This document shows, piece by piece, positions 55,058 through 64,000 of a stretch of 64,000 bases of DNA. The position numbers and the translations under genes are program-made. The first letter of the stretch is position 1. Each line of letters begins with the position of its first letter. The notes below the pieces were generated by a model that did no database searches, was not told the DNA's origin, and saw nothing but the letters and a program-made list of their open reading frames with translations. The DNA lies in contig NZ_MIYK01000001.1 of assembly GCF_002907375.1 (NCBI RefSeq), positions 372,001 through 436,000 of the forward strand, in the 5' to 3' direction. The DNA is from Fructilactobacillus lindneri DSM 20690 = JCM 11027. GTDB taxonomy: Bacteria > Bacillota > Bacilli > Lactobacillales > Lactobacillaceae.

Positions 55058-56896
55058 TTATTTATCAGACTTTTGATCTTCATCTGTTTGAAGTACAGTC
55101 ATGAATGCAGCTTGAGGAATATCAACTTTTCCAACTGATTTCATCCTTTTTTTACCGCGTTTTTGTTTTTCTAGTAACTTAGCTCGACGATCAGGATCAC
55201 CTGTATGAATTTTAGAGGTAACATCCTTTCGATAAGCTTTAATATTAGTTCTAGCAATGATTTTTGCACCAATTGCTGCTTGAATTGGAATTTCAAAGTT
55301 TTGTCGTGGAATAATTCCCTTTAATTTTTTAACAATTTCTCTACTTCGTTCCTCAGCAAATTGTTGATGTGAAATAAAACTTAAAGCATCAACCTTATCA
55401 CCATTTAATAAAATATCTACTTTAACTAAATCACTTTGACGGTATCCGTCAATATCATAATCAAGTGACGCATATCCATGAGTACTAGATTTTAATTTAT
55501 CAAAGAAATTAAAAATAATTTCAGACAATGGCATTTGGTAAATAACATTTACCCTAGCATCATCTAAATATTCCATCGTGACAAATTCACCACGACGAGA
55601 TTGGCACAATTTCATAACCGCACCGACATAGTCGTTTGGAACCATAATTGATGCTTTCACATATGGTTCTTTAATATCTTTAATAGCCGAAGCATCTGGC
55701 ATTTCTGATGGATTTTCAACCTCAATCGTACTGTTATCATTCATATCAACATGATATGTAACAGAAGGAGCCGTTGTAATCAAATCCAAATTAAATTCTC
55801 GTTCTAATCGCTCCTGGATTACATCCATATGTAATAATCCTAAAAAACCACAACGAAAACCAAACCCTAATGCTTCTGAAACTTCAGGATCAAACTCCAA
55901 TGAAGCGTCATTTAATTTTAATTTTTCTAATGCTTCACGTAAATCTTCAAACTTAGCATTATCAGTCGGATATAATCCAGCATATACCATTGGAATCATT
56001 TCTCGATAACCTGGTAAAGCAACCTCTGTTGGATTATTAGCATTAGTCATAGTATCACCAACTCGAGTTTGGTTAATGTCTTTAATGCTAGCAGTTACAT
56101 ATCCAACGTCTCCAGCCATTAAATAATCTCTAGGAATTGGATGTGGTGAATTAACTCCAACTTCAGTAACTTCATATTCACTATTACTATTCATTAAACG
56201 AATATGATCTCCAGCTTTTACCACACCATCAAAAAGACGCACACTTAACACTACTCCACGATAATCATCGTAGATCGAATCAAATATTAATGCTTTTAAA
56301 GGAGCTTCAATGCTCCCAGTTGGAGCTGGAATTTTTTTAACAATTTCTTCTAATAGTTTATCAACATTTAATCCCGTTTTAGCACTAACTTCAACAGAAT
56401 CACTAGTATCAATCCCAATCACATCTTCAATTTCTTGTTTTACTTTTTCAGGCTCAGCCGAAGGAAGATCAACTTTATTAATAACCGGTAAAATTTCTAG
56501 ATCATTATCTAAAGCTAAATAAACGTTAGCCAAAGTTTGAGCTTGAATTCCCTGAGTAGCATCAACAACTAACAAGGCACCTTCACAAGCAGCTAAACTT
56601 CGAGAAACTTCGTAAGAAAAATCGACATGTCCTGGAGTATCAATTAAATGAAATACATAATCTACGCCATCTTTTCCATGATAAGTTAACTCAACTGCGT
56701 TTAACTTAATGGTAATACCACGTTCTCGTTCTAAATCCATATTATCCAATAATTGAGCTTTCATATCACGTTTTGAAACCGTATCAGTCATTTCTAAAAT
56801 TCGATCGGCCAAAGTAGATTTACCATGATCAATATGTGCCACAATCGCAAAGTTTCTAATCTTTCTTTGCTTCTCTTCCATTTTTTGGTAATCCAC
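55058..56896 (-). CDS. lepA: Elongation factor 4 (LepA)
   Basis: LepA is a ribosome-dependent GTPase, proposed to back-translocate ribosomes or help initiation. It has 612 residues: a GTPase domain with [15 protein letters not shown] (about 20-34), [22 protein letters not shown] and NKVDLPSA; then EF-G-like domains and the LepA-specific C-terminal domain with [34 protein letters not shown] and [17 protein letters not shown]. The start is GTG at 56896, with AGGA 6 bases upstream; the ATG five codons in has none. It follows dnaJ past a terminator and has its own promoter. Confidence 0.97.
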   Translation of the reverse strand: MDYQKMEEKQRKIRNFAIVAHIDHGKSTLADRILEMTDTVSKRDMKAQLLDNMDLERERGITIKLNAVELTYHGKDGVDYVFHLIDTPGHVDFSYEVSRSLAACEGALLVVDATQGIQAQTLANVYLALDNDLEILPVINKVDLPSAEPEKVKQEIEDVIGIDTSDSVEVSAKTGLNVDKLLEEIVKKIPAPTGSIEAPLKALIFDSIYDDYRGVVLSVRLFDGVVKAGDHIRLMNSNSEYEVTEVGVNSPHPIPRDYLMAGDVGYVTASIKDINQTRVGDTMTNANNPTEVALPGYREMIPMVYAGLYPTDNAKFEDLREALEKLKLNDASLEFDPEVSEALGFGFRCGFLGLLHMDVIQERLEREFNLDLITTAPSVTYHVDMNDNSTIEVENPSEMPDASAIKDIKEPYVKASIMVPNDYVGAVMKLCQSRRGEFVTMEYLDDARVNVIYQMPLSEIIFNFFDKLKSSTHGYASLDYDIDGYRQSDLVKVDILLNGDKVDALSFISHQQFAEERSREIVKKLKGIIPRQNFEIPIQAAIGAKIIARTNIKAYRKDVTSKIHTGDPDRRAKLLEKQKRGKKRMKSVGKVDIPQAAFMTVLQTDEDQKSDK

Positions 56897-56940
56897 GTTT
56901 ATTCCTGCTTTCTAATTCGTTATTCCATATAGCTAGCTCA

Positions 56941-56969
56941 ATTATAACAATGGCTTTAAAAATAAACAA
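56941..56969 (-). promoter_or_regulatory. Sigma-A promoter of lepA
   Basis: TTGTTT, 17-base spacer, perfect TATAAT on the minus strand. The -35 abuts the terminator of dnaJ. Confidence 0.7.
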
Positions 56970-56998
56970 TAAGGGAAGGATTTTCATCCTTCCCTTAG
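56970..56998 (-). terminator. Terminator after dnaJ
   Basis: TAAGGGAAGGAT and ATCCTTCCCTTA form a perfect 12-base stem with a 4-base loop, just past the dnaJ stop. The T-run is modest (TTGTTTATTTTT). Confidence 0.8.
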
Positions 56999-57002
56999 TT
57001 AA

Positions 57003-58136
57003 TTATTTAAGTTTATCTTTCAATTTTTCAAAAAAACCTTTGTTTTGTTCAGAGCTATCGCCACTAGCCTCAGCAAATGCTTTCAATGCCAGCTTTTGAT
57101 CACTGTTTAATTTCTTAGGTGTTTCAATAGTAACTTTGACTAATTCATCACCTTTTGAATTTCCATGAAGGCGTGGTGCACCCTTACCCTTTAATTTGAA
57201 AACAGTCCCCGTTTGCGTTCCGGCAGGAATCTTTAATTTACCATTACCGTAAACCGTTTTAACGTCTACTTCATTTCCTAAAGTTGCATCTGTAAATGAA
57301 ATTTTCTTGTTATAGTAAATCGTTGAACCATCACGTTGAAATTCTTTGCTTGGAAGAACACGGAAAACTACGTATAAATCACCGTAAGGTCCGCCATTAT
57401 CACCAGCATTCCCTTGTCCTTGAAGACGCATCTGCTGACCTTCTTCGACACCAGCGGGAATATTAACTTCAACTTCATGTTCTTCTTCAATTTTTCCGGT
57501 TCCACCACATTTTGGACATTTTTCTTTAATGATTTTACCAGTTCCATCACATTTTGGACATGGAGCTTGAGTTTGCATTTGTCCCATGGGTGTATTGATT
57601 GTTTTAGCAATCATTCCCGAACCATGACATTCTGGACAAGTTTCTGGATGGGTTCCTGGCTTAGCACCAGTTCCATGGCATTCTGGACATTGAGCTTGAC
57701 GATGATATTTAATTTTAGTTGTTTTTCCAAAAATAGCCTCTTCAAATGTCAAGGTTAATTGATATTCTAAATCGCTTCCACGACGAGGCGCAGATGGATC
57801 TTGTTGTCTTCTTCGTCCACCACCGAATAAATCACTAAAAATATCAGAAAAGTCGCCATAATTAGCACCACCGGCTCCACCAAAGCCACTACCAGTACCG
57901 CCACCAAAGCCTTGTGGACCGTCTGCTGATCCATATTGGTCATAGTTAGCACGTTTTTGTTTATCACTTAAAACTTCATAAGCTTCTGTTATTTCTTTAA
58001 ATTTTGTTTCAGCATCAGGTTCCTTACTAATATCTGGATGATATTTTTTAGATAAATGCCGATATGCATGATTGATATCTTGTTCAGATGCATCTTTTGA
58101 AACTCCTAATACATCATAATAATTTTTATCAGCCAT
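57003..58136 (-). CDS. dnaJ: Chaperone protein DnaJ
   Basis: This co-chaperone delivers substrates to DnaK and stimulates its ATPase. It has 377 residues: a J domain (about 4-68) with the HPD motif in KKYHPDIS, a Gly/Phe-rich linker (about 72-110), a zinc domain with four CxxCxGxG repeats (about 145-215, [32 protein letters not shown]), and the C-terminal substrate-binding domains. It lies 101 bases after dnaK with a hairpin terminator between, so it may be made at a lower level by read-through. Confidence 0.98.
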   Translation of the reverse strand: MADKNYYDVLGVSKDASEQDINHAYRHLSKKYHPDISKEPDAETKFKEITEAYEVLSDKQKRANYDQYGSADGPQGFGGGTGSGFGGAGGANYGDFSDIFSDLFGGGRRRQQDPSAPRRGSDLEYQLTLTFEEAIFGKTTKIKYHRQAQCPECHGTGAKPGTHPETCPECHGSGMIAKTINTPMGQMQTQAPCPKCDGTGKIIKEKCPKCGGTGKIEEEHEVEVNIPAGVEEGQQMRLQGQGNAGDNGGPYGDLYVVFRVLPSKEFQRDGSTIYYNKKISFTDATLGNEVDVKTVYGNGKLKIPAGTQTGTVFKLKGKGAPRLHGNSKGDELVKVTIETPKKLNSDQKLALKAFAEASGDSSEQNKGFFEKLKDKLK

Positions 58137-58173
58137 TATTTTGCCTCCAAATCAAATAGTCGATTTCTAAAGC

Positions 58174-58209
58174 AAAAAGCCAAAGCATTCCTAAAAGACT
58201 TTGGCTTTT
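58174..58209 (-). terminator. Terminator-like hairpin between dnaK and dnaJ
   Basis: On the minus strand AAAAGCCAAAG pairs with CTTTGGCTTTT around a 13-base loop and runs on as TTTTTGC. It lies 28 bases after the dnaK stop and can set the dnaK:dnaJ ratio. Confidence 0.8.
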
Positions 58210-58237
58210 CACAAATTATTGAACTTTTAGAATCAGA

Positions 58238-60082
58238 TTATTTTTGATCGTCATCTTTAGTTTCATGGAAATCACCATCAACAGTATTTCCATCATCTTT
58301 TTTTGATGCATCGGCATTACCGGCAGCATCTCCACCTTGAGCTTGTTGTTGTTGATACAACTTAACTGCAACGGCTTGAACTTTTTCATTTAAAGCATCT
58401 TTTTTAGCTTTCATGTCATCAAGATTGCCATCAGCTTTAGCTTTCTTTAACTCTTCTTCAGCATCTTTAACACCCTTGATTTCATCGTCAGAAACTTTAC
58501 CTTCAACATCTTTCAAAGTCTTGTCAGTTTGGAAGATTAATTGGTCAACTTCATTGTTTAAGTCAACTTCTTCTTTTTTCTTCTTATCTGCTTCTTCGTT
58601 GGCTTTAGCTTCTTTCATCATCTTATCAATTTCATCGTCAGAAAGACCGCCTGAATCCTTGATAGTGATTTTTTGTTCTTTTCCAGTTCCTTTATCCTTG
58701 GCAGAAACGTTTACAATTCCATTTTTGTCAATATCAAAAGTAACTTCAATTTGTGGAATTCCACGTGGGGCTGCTGGGATATCTGTTAATTGGAAACGAC
58801 CTAATGATTTATCATCAGCTGCCATTGGACGTTCACCTTGTAAAACATGAATATCTACGGCTGTTTGATTATCAGCAGCAGTTGAGAACGTTTGTGATTT
58901 TGAAGTAGGAATAGTGGTATTCTTTTCGATTAACTTAGTGAATACTCCACCCATTGTTTCAATACCTAATGACAATGGAGTAACATCAAGTAAAACAACA
59001 TCTTTAACATCACCAGTCAAAACTCCACCTTGAACAGCTGCACCAAGAGCAACCGCTTCATCAGGATTAATTGAATGGTTAGGTTCTTTACCAGTCCATT
59101 CTTTAACAGCTTCTTGAACAGCAGGAATACGAGTTGAACCACCATTTAAAATAACTTCATCAATGTCACTAGTACTTAGTCCAGCATCTTTTAATGCGTT
59201 TTCCAAAGGTCCTTTAGTTTTATCAACTAAGTCTGAGGTTAATTCGTTAAATTTAGCTCTGCTAAGAGTTGTTTGCATGTGAAGAGGGCCATTGTCATTT
59301 GAAGCGATGAAAGGAAGACTAATTTCTGTTGAAGTAACCCCAGATAATTCTTTCTTTGCTTTTTCAGAAGCATCTTTCAAACGTTGTAAAGCCATTTTGT
59401 CCTGTGAAAGATCGATGCCATGTTCTTTTTTAAATTCAGCTACTAACCAATCAATAATACGTTGGTCAAAGTCGTCCCCACCAAGGTGAGTATCACCATT
59501 AGTTGAAAGTACTTGGAAAACACCGTCACCCAATTCAAGAACAGATACATCAAATGTACCTCCACCTAAATCATAAACTAATACCTTTTCATCTTTATCC
59601 TGTTTATCCAAACCATATGCCAAAGCTGCAGCAGTTGGTTCATTAATAATACGTTTAACATCAAGTCCGGCAATTTTCCCAGCATCTTTAGTTGCTTGAC
59701 GTTGAGCATCATTAAAGTATGCAGGAACGGTAATTACAGCTTCGCTAACTGTGTCTCCAAGATAGTCTTCTGCGTAACCTTTGATGTATTGAAGAATCAT
59801 TGCTGAAATTTGTTGTGGTGTATATTTCTTTCCATCAACATCAACAGTATAACCCTCTTCACCCATGTGACTCTTAATTGAACGGACAGTATTAGGGTTA
59901 GTGATTTCTTGTCGTTTAGCAACTTCACCCACTTGAATTTCGCCATCTTTAAATGCAACTACAGATGGAGTTGTTCTTGAACCATCAGGATTAGTGATGA
60001 TTTTTGGTTTTCCACCTTCCATAACTGCAACAGCAGAGTTAGTAGTACCTAAATCAATACCAATAATTTTATTACTTGCCAT
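58238..60082 (-). CDS. dnaK: Chaperone protein DnaK (Hsp70)
   Basis: This ATP-driven chaperone has 614 residues. The ATPase domain (to about 360) shows [18 protein letters not shown], the shortened Gram-positive loop near 80, [34 protein letters not shown] and [13 protein letters not shown]. The linker [13 protein letters not shown] leads to the peptide-binding domain and a helical lid. The C-terminus is acidic with Gln/Gly/Asp repeats ([12 protein letters not shown]). It lies after grpE in the CIRCE-controlled operon; no second CIRCE was found ahead of dnaK. Confidence 0.99.
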   Translation of the reverse strand: MASNKIIGIDLGTTNSAVAVMEGGKPKIITNPDGSRTTPSVVAFKDGEIQVGEVAKRQEITNPNTVRSIKSHMGEEGYTVDVDGKKYTPQQISAMILQYIKGYAEDYLGDTVSEAVITVPAYFNDAQRQATKDAGKIAGLDVKRIINEPTAAALAYGLDKQDKDEKVLVYDLGGGTFDVSVLELGDGVFQVLSTNGDTHLGGDDFDQRIIDWLVAEFKKEHGIDLSQDKMALQRLKDASEKAKKELSGVTSTEISLPFIASNDNGPLHMQTTLSRAKFNELTSDLVDKTKGPLENALKDAGLSTSDIDEVILNGGSTRIPAVQEAVKEWTGKEPNHSINPDEAVALGAAVQGGVLTGDVKDVVLLDVTPLSLGIETMGGVFTKLIEKNTTIPTSKSQTFSTAADNQTAVDIHVLQGERPMAADDKSLGRFQLTDIPAAPRGIPQIEVTFDIDKNGIVNVSAKDKGTGKEQKITIKDSGGLSDDEIDKMMKEAKANEEADKKKKEEVDLNNEVDQLIFQTDKTLKDVEGKVSDDEIKGVKDAEEELKKAKADGNLDDMKAKKDALNEKVQAVAVKLYQQQQAQGGDAAGNADASKKDDGNTVDGDFHETKDDDQK

Positions 60083-60125
60083 TTTAATACCCCTCTTTTA
60101 ATTTATTTTTTATAGATAGTTATAA

Positions 60126-60665
60126 CTACTGAGCTACAACTACCATTGCTGGACGGATCACCCGGCCAGCAAGTTCATAACCAGTTTGTAAAACTTGAAC
60201 TACAGTGCCACTTGGATGTTCATCACTAGCGGCAACGGTTTGTACTGCTTGATGAAGTTCTGGATTAAATTCCACATTAGCATCGTCAATCTCATTAATA
60301 TTATTATCCGTTAATGCTTTTTTTAGATGTTTGTAAACCATTTCAATACCAGATTTTAATTGTTGACCACTTTCGTCATCAACTTCAACTTCTAGGGCAC
60401 GCTTCAAATCATCCATTGCAGGAATAATATCCTTTGCAAGACCTTGAGCACCAAACTTAACAAGATTACTTTGTTCTTTTTGATTGCTCTTTTGCATATT
60501 TTGAATTTCTGCTTGAGCTCTTAAATAATCATTTTGTGCTTCATCAAGTTGCTTTTTTAAAGTTACGACTTCATCGTCTTCAACCGCTGTATCCTCATCT
60601 TTCTCAGTAACAGCCTCTTGATCTTCTTTTATATTTTCTTTTTTATCTGAATGTTTATCTGCCAT
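60126..60665 (-). CDS. grpE: Nucleotide exchange factor GrpE
   Basis: GrpE releases ADP from DnaK. It has 179 residues: an acidic, charged N-terminus (about 1-40), a long coiled-coil helix (about 40-90, with LKKQLDEAQNDYLRAQAEIQNMQKS), and a C-terminal beta domain with PELHQAV, GTVVQVLQTGYELAGRVIRPAMVVV. The ATG at 60665 is 7 bases from AAAGGAG; an ATG two codons earlier is too close. It is 12 bases downstream of hrcA, so both share the CIRCE-controlled promoter. Confidence 0.97.
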   Translation of the reverse strand: MADKHSDKKENIKEDQEAVTEKDEDTAVEDDEVVTLKKQLDEAQNDYLRAQAEIQNMQKSNQKEQSNLVKFGAQGLAKDIIPAMDDLKRALEVEVDDESGQQLKSGIEMVYKHLKKALTDNNINEIDDANVEFNPELHQAVQTVAASDEHPSGTVVQVLQTGYELAGRVIRPAMVVVAQ

Positions 60666-60677
60666 AGTCATTCTCCT

Positions 60678-61712
60678 TTACTGATCATAACTGTGATAAT
60701 AATTTTTGATTTGTTCTTGCATTTCGACACGAAACGCATCAACTAATCCTAATACTTTAGGATATTCCATCCTAGTCGGACCAATAACAGCAATCCGCCC
60801 AATACCATGAATTCCAACATCATAAGTTCCTGCAATCAGACTATAATCTTTCAAAACATCATCTTGTAATTCAGGTCCAATTTGAACTGAAATGGGTTGA
60901 GAACTATGATTTAAGATTTCAGTTAAACGTGAATTCTCGTTTAGAAATGAATACAACGGTTTAGCATTTTCTAAATCATGTTTTTGATTAAATAAATTCA
61001 ATCTCCCACTTACAAAATAACGATCAGAAACAACTTTTTGAATCAAATACCTAAATGCATTTAAGATAGAAGTTGTGTCTTTAATATATCGTTTCAAATT
61101 ATCAAAAAATCCACTTTGAATTCTAATCATAGTCTGACTAGTTGTTAACCCAGAAAGATGCTGATTCAAGAAATTAGTTGTCATTTCAATCTGGTTAACA
61201 GTTACTGTCTGTTTAACCAAAAAAGACTGACTTTCAACTTGTTCGTTTTCCATCACAATAACTGCCATTAAATGGTGATCATTTAAACGAACTAATTGAA
61301 AATGATTGATAATATCATTACTTGAATTTTCAGGACTAAAAGTCATTGCTGCATAATCCGTTACTTGAGAAAGAATTTTTGCTGATTGACGCACAATATC
61401 ATCTATCTGTCGAAAAGATCCGCTCAATGAATTACTAATATAATCACGATATTTGCTATCAAGCGGTAATGGCTTAGCCAAATTATCAACATAATAACGA
61501 TATCCCTGATTAGAAGGAATTCTTCCAGACGATGTGTGCACTTGATCAATTAGATGGAGATTACTTAAAACGACCATTTCATTTCGAATTGTAGCTGAAC
61601 TAACACTAATCGGTAATTTCTTTGCTAAAACTTTAGAACCAACTGGATCTCCAGTTTCAGAGTAATCATCCACGATGTACTTAAGTATCAGGTTCTGTCT
61701 CTCAGTGAGCAT
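60678..61712 (-). CDS. hrcA: Heat-inducible transcription repressor HrcA
   Basis: HrcA binds CIRCE operators and represses the dnaK and groE operons until heat shock occupies GroEL. It has about 344 residues: an N-terminal winged helix (LTERQNLILKYIVDDYSETGDPVGSKVLAKKLPISVSSATIRNEMVVL, about 2-50), then a GAF-like dimerisation core with VLGLVDAFRVEM-type ending. The start is ATG at 61712, 8 bases from AAGGGG; upstream ATG and GTG codons fall in or next to that site. It is first in hrcA-grpE-dnaK-dnaJ. Confidence 0.96.
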   Translation of the reverse strand: MLTERQNLILKYIVDDYSETGDPVGSKVLAKKLPISVSSATIRNEMVVLSNLHLIDQVHTSSGRIPSNQGYRYYVDNLAKPLPLDSKYRDYISNSLSGSFRQIDDIVRQSAKILSQVTDYAAMTFSPENSSNDIINHFQLVRLNDHHLMAVIVMENEQVESQSFLVKQTVTVNQIEMTTNFLNQHLSGLTTSQTMIRIQSGFFDNLKRYIKDTTSILNAFRYLIQKVVSDRYFVSGRLNLFNQKHDLENAKPLYSFLNENSRLTEILNHSSQPISVQIGPELQDDVLKDYSLIAGTYDVGIHGIGRIAVIGPTRMEYPKVLGLVDAFRVEMQEQIKNYYHSYDQ

Positions 61713-61727
61713 TCCCATCACCCCTTT

Positions 61728-61754
61728 TTAGCACTCTATCTTCCTAAGTGCTAA
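61728..61754 (-). promoter_or_regulatory. CIRCE operator (HrcA binding site)
   Basis: TTAGCACTC, 9 bases, AAGTGCTAA on the plus strand, one mismatch from the consensus TTAGCACTC-N9-GAGTGCTAA. It lies 12 bases past the -10 box and just before the ribosome binding site of hrcA, so bound HrcA blocks the start of the operon. Confidence 0.96.
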
Positions 61755-61765
61755 GGTACATTTAT

Positions 61766-61794
61766 ACTTTATCAAGGAATGTAACAAAGGTCAA
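61766..61794 (-). promoter_or_regulatory. Sigma-A promoter of the hrcA operon
   Basis: TTGACC, 17-base spacer, TAAAGT on the minus strand, directly upstream of CIRCE. Confidence 0.7.
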
Positions 61795-61810
61795 GAATGA
61801 TGCTTACAAT

Positions 61811-62749
61811 TTAGCATTTTAGTTTAATAAACTGACGAGCATCAATTTCATCTTGTTTTAATTGTTTAATTAATGCTTCTTTACCATTATATTTAACTTC
61901 ATTTCTCATCTTAGACAACCATTGTACCTGAACTTGATTACCATAAATATTCTGGTTAAAATCAAAAATATTTATTTCCAACGTAATTGGATTTTGATCA
62001 CCAAATGTCACATTTCTTCCAATCGACGCCATACCTGCATACCATTGTTGTCCAACCATAATCTTAACAACATAAACTCCTTCAACTGGCATTTGCTGCA
62101 AATTACTATATTCAATATTAGCAGTTGGAAAACCTAATGTTCTACCACGAGCAAAACCATGAACGACGGTTCCGCTAGTTTCAAATCGATATCCTAAAAG
62201 TTGATTTACAGTTTCAATATGACCAGCTTCCAGATTTTTCCTGATCCTAGTCGAACTAATCTTTTTTCGATCAAGCTTATCAGCTGGAACTGTTACAATT
62301 TCAAATCGATCTTTAGCGTAATTAGGCAAGTCTGTCATCGTAGCATGTTTAGCTCCATATGTGTGATCGAAACCAGCTACAACTATTTGAGGATTTAATT
62401 TCAACAAAAAATCATCGACAAATTGTTGGGGATTTTGTGACTGAAACTGATAGTTATAATTCACTTGGTAAACAATATCAACCCCTAAATCTTGGAATAA
62501 TTGTTGTTTTCGCTCCCAAATGGTTAAATAACGGGCAGCATTCCCTTCCAATTTATGATAAACCAATGCAGGATAGTGATCGTAGGTCAAAACTGCTAAA
62601 GGAAGTCCGTTTTTATCTGCAATCTCTTTTGCAGTTTTAATCACTTCTTGATGACCTAAATGAACACCGTCAAAAAAACCCATTGCAATTACAGCTGGTT
62701 TTATTTTTAAACTATTATTAATAGAATCTGATAATTTAATTAACTGCAT
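61811..62749 (-). CDS. ribF: Bifunctional riboflavin kinase / FAD synthetase
   Basis: RibF turns riboflavin into FMN and then FAD. It has 312 residues: an N-terminal adenylyltransferase domain with AMGFFDGVHLGHQEVI (about 22-37), VAGFDHTYGAKHATM and KISSTRIRKNLEAGHIETVNQLLG, and a C-terminal riboflavin kinase domain with VVHGFARGRTLGFPTANIEY and GVYVVKIMVGQQWYAGMASIGRNVTFG. The ATG at 62749 has AGAGGA upstream; a longer frame to 62839 would run into truB. It follows truB by 10 bases. Confidence 0.97.
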   Translation of the reverse strand: MQLIKLSDSINNSLKIKPAVIAMGFFDGVHLGHQEVIKTAKEIADKNGLPLAVLTYDHYPALVYHKLEGNAARYLTIWERKQQLFQDLGVDIVYQVNYNYQFQSQNPQQFVDDFLLKLNPQIVVAGFDHTYGAKHATMTDLPNYAKDRFEIVTVPADKLDRKKISSTRIRKNLEAGHIETVNQLLGYRFETSGTVVHGFARGRTLGFPTANIEYSNLQQMPVEGVYVVKIMVGQQWYAGMASIGRNVTFGDQNPITLEINIFDFNQNIYGNQVQVQWLSKMRNEVKYNGKEALIKQLKQDEIDARQFIKLKC

Positions 62750-62759
62750 AACCAATCCT

Positions 62760-63671
62760 CTAATCAAGATTAAACATTTTAAATGGTTTATATCTATTAT
62801 TTTCAACATCTTTATAATAAAGTGCTCTAATCTTTTCATTATAGCCTAAAACTATTTTAGCTTCAGTAGTATTAACTTCCCTAGTGTCAATAAAACCGCC
62901 ATGCTGAACTAATTCCCATTGTGATTTGGAAAGCTCAATTCGTGGGTATGCTTTAAGTGCATAATCAATAGGATAAATTAGCTTTTCAAGTTCACCGTGC
63001 TTGGACGCTGCTTCTAGTTGTGAAAAGGTTACAGTCTGATTTAAATCAAAACCTCCACTTTCAGTCCTAGTTAATTGTGACATCACAGCAGGAATATTGA
63101 ATTGCTTGCCAAAGTCAACGGCTAAGGTTCTGACATACGTACCTTTTCCACATTTGACTTCAAAAAAGATAGTTTGCGTTTGCGTTGCTTCGTCAATAAT
63201 GCTTTCACCAAGTTGTTTGAAATAATCAATTTTAATTGTTCGTTTAGGACGTTCAACTTTTTCACCATTTCGAGCATAATCATATAATCGACGCCCCTTA
63301 ACTTTAATTGCTGAAAACATTGGGGGAATTTGAATCGTTTCCCCAACAAAATTTTTAAATCCTGTTTCTATTTGACTTGTTGTTAATGGAGTGAAATCAT
63401 GATTTTCTGCGACAATTTCTCCATCCAAATCTTCAGTAGTTGTCGCAAATCCCAGGGTAATAGCACCACGATAAATTTTCCCAGATGCCATTAAATAATC
63501 AACTATTTTAGTTCCATGTCCTAAACAGATTGGTAGCACACCGTCAACATTAGGGTCTAAAGTTCCACTATGACCTACTTTTTTTTGATGCACAATTCCT
63601 CTAATTTTGCTCACACATTTAAAACTGGTCATGCCCATTGGTTTATATAGTGGAATAATTCCAGAAATCAT
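62760..63671 (-). CDS. truB: tRNA pseudouridine55 synthase
   Basis: TruB makes pseudouridine at position 55 of the T-loop of tRNAs. It has 303 residues. The opening GIIPLYKPMGMTSFKCVSKIRGI is followed by the catalytic segment KKVGHSGTLDPNVDGVLPICLG with the active-site Asp at D40. KGRRLYDYARNGE, VKCGKGTYVRTLAVDFG and LTRTESGGFDL are further family blocks. The last 65 residues form a PUA-like domain. The ATG has AAGGAG upstream. The rbfA-truB-ribF order is standard. Confidence 0.97.
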   Translation of the reverse strand: MISGIIPLYKPMGMTSFKCVSKIRGIVHQKKVGHSGTLDPNVDGVLPICLGHGTKIVDYLMASGKIYRGAITLGFATTTEDLDGEIVAENHDFTPLTTSQIETGFKNFVGETIQIPPMFSAIKVKGRRLYDYARNGEKVERPKRTIKIDYFKQLGESIIDEATQTQTIFFEVKCGKGTYVRTLAVDFGKQFNIPAVMSQLTRTESGGFDLNQTVTFSQLEAASKHGELEKLIYPIDYALKAYPRIELSKSQWELVQHGGFIDTREVNTTEAKIVLGYNEKIRALYYKDVENNRYKPFKMFNLD

Positions 63672-63704
63672 TTTTATGTCACTCCTTACTTAAATATGTA
63701 CGCA

Positions 63705-63738
63705 AAAATGACTGAGAAATAAATTCTCAGTCATTTTA
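63705..63738 (-). terminator. Terminator between rbfA and truB
   Basis: AAAATGACTGAGAA and TTCTCAGTCATTTT form a perfect 14-base stem with a 5-base loop; the minus strand continues with T then GCG, so the T-run is short (TTTTT). It lies just past the rbfA stop. Confidence 0.8.
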
Positions 63739-63739
63739 T

Positions 63740-64000
63740 TTATTCTTTTTTGTTCAAATCATTAATCATTTGATCAATTTTACTTCCATATTGGATTGAT
63801 TGATCACGTTCAAAATGAATTTCAGGAGTAACGTAAATACTCAAACGATGTCCTAATTCACCACGAATTAATCCAGTTGCTTTATCAAGGCCCCTTTGAA
63901 CATTTTCTTGTTCTTTTTTGTCATCTGATAAAATACTGTAATAAATCGTTGCTTGTTGCAAATCACCAGTCGCTTCTACTCCAGTAATTGTAACACCTTT
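63740..64000 (-). CDS. rbfA: Ribosome-binding factor A, C-terminal part (cut by window edge)
   Basis: This is the last 86 codons of RbfA, a cold-shock protein that binds the 30S subunit and helps 16S rRNA 5' processing. The frame is open to the window end: translation starts KGVTITGVEATGDLQQATIYY and continues with GLDKATGLIRGELGHRLSIYVTPEIHFERDQSIQYG, a classic KH-like RbfA pattern. The C-terminus is DQMINDLNKKE. The true start lies beyond base 64000; the TTG at 63961 is internal, not a start. Confidence 0.93.
   Translation of the reverse strand, partial: KGVTITGVEATGDLQQATIYYSILSDDKKEQENVQRGLDKATGLIRGELGHRLSIYVTPEIHFERDQSIQYGSKIDQMINDLNKKE

Noticed and set aside
57414-57758. Open frame of 114 codons opposite dnaJ
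   Set aside because: Built from the repeated CxxCxGxG region read backwards; Phe/Thr/Trp-rich, no start signal.
58413-58850. Open frame of 145 codons on the plus strand, antisense to dnaK
   Set aside because: It mirrors the dnaK coding sequence, has a Ser/Phe-rich composition typical of reverse frames, and no ribosome binding site or known motif.
1-64000. CRISPR arrays, insertion sequences, tRNA and rRNA genes, prophage
   Set aside because: No spaced direct repeats, transposase-like frames, cloverleaf-type sequences or phage genes were seen on reading both strands; a tRNAscan or CRISPR-finder run would settle it.

Overview
The window looks like a chromosomal core segment of a low-GC Gram-positive bacterium of the Lactobacillaceae. 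The evidence is the AT-rich sequence, strong AGGAGG-type ribosome binding sites, two T-box leaders, a CIRCE site ahead of hrcA, the 316-residue L. casei-type ThyA, a DnaE whose PHP domain lacks metal ligands, and a pyruvate kinase with the extra C-terminal domain. Gene order matches lactobacilli closely. The usual dnaE-pfkA-pyk cluster here lacks pfkA, which points to an obligately heterofermentative (phosphoketolase) lineage. The low GC would suit the Fructilactobacillus group, but species cannot be fixed from this window.

Nearly all genes lie on the minus strand, so they are transcribed from high to low coordinates. From the right end: rbfA (partial), truB and ribF (pseudouridine synthase, FMN/FAD synthesis, 30S maturation); the heat-shock operon hrcA-grpE-dnaK-dnaJ under a sigma-A promoter with CIRCE; lepA. 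Then comes a small variable region (about 51.1-54.9 kb) with a VOC-fold protein, an 89-residue unknown protein, a sorbitol/xylitol-type dehydrogenase and a YjeM-like amino acid permease, separated by strong hairpin terminators. Next is a 102-residue unknown protein with prmA, rsmE, relA, dtd and a HAD phosphatase, which faces a plus-strand pair (amidase and fructosamine-kinase-like protein). aspS follows with its own Asp T-box, then yitT, a TagB-like teichoic acid enzyme and nfo.

The middle (about 26-38 kb) holds the macromolecular synthesis region: rpsU, yqeY, phoH, ybeY, dgkA, era, recO, the glyQ-glyS pair under a Gly T-box, dnaG, rpoD, trmK and a Nif3-like gene. ppsR stands alone on the plus strand. 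The left part (about 25 kb to 1) has dnaE, pyk, cvfB, xerD, ribT, scpA, scpB, rluB, a ypbB-recQ-LysM-cmk cluster, rpsA, der, the HU gene, a TPR protein, cca, an ABC-F protein, thyA, dfrA, yozE, rbgA, rnhB and the start of dprA.

No tRNA or rRNA gene, CRISPR array, insertion sequence, prophage or secretion cluster was seen. No clear new multi-gene system is visible. The points worth a second look are the missing pfkA and hisS at conserved positions, a terminator-like hairpin lying antisense inside the HAD gene, the small accessory block with look-alike terminators, two small unknown proteins, and orphan regulators or enzymes (PpsR, RibT).
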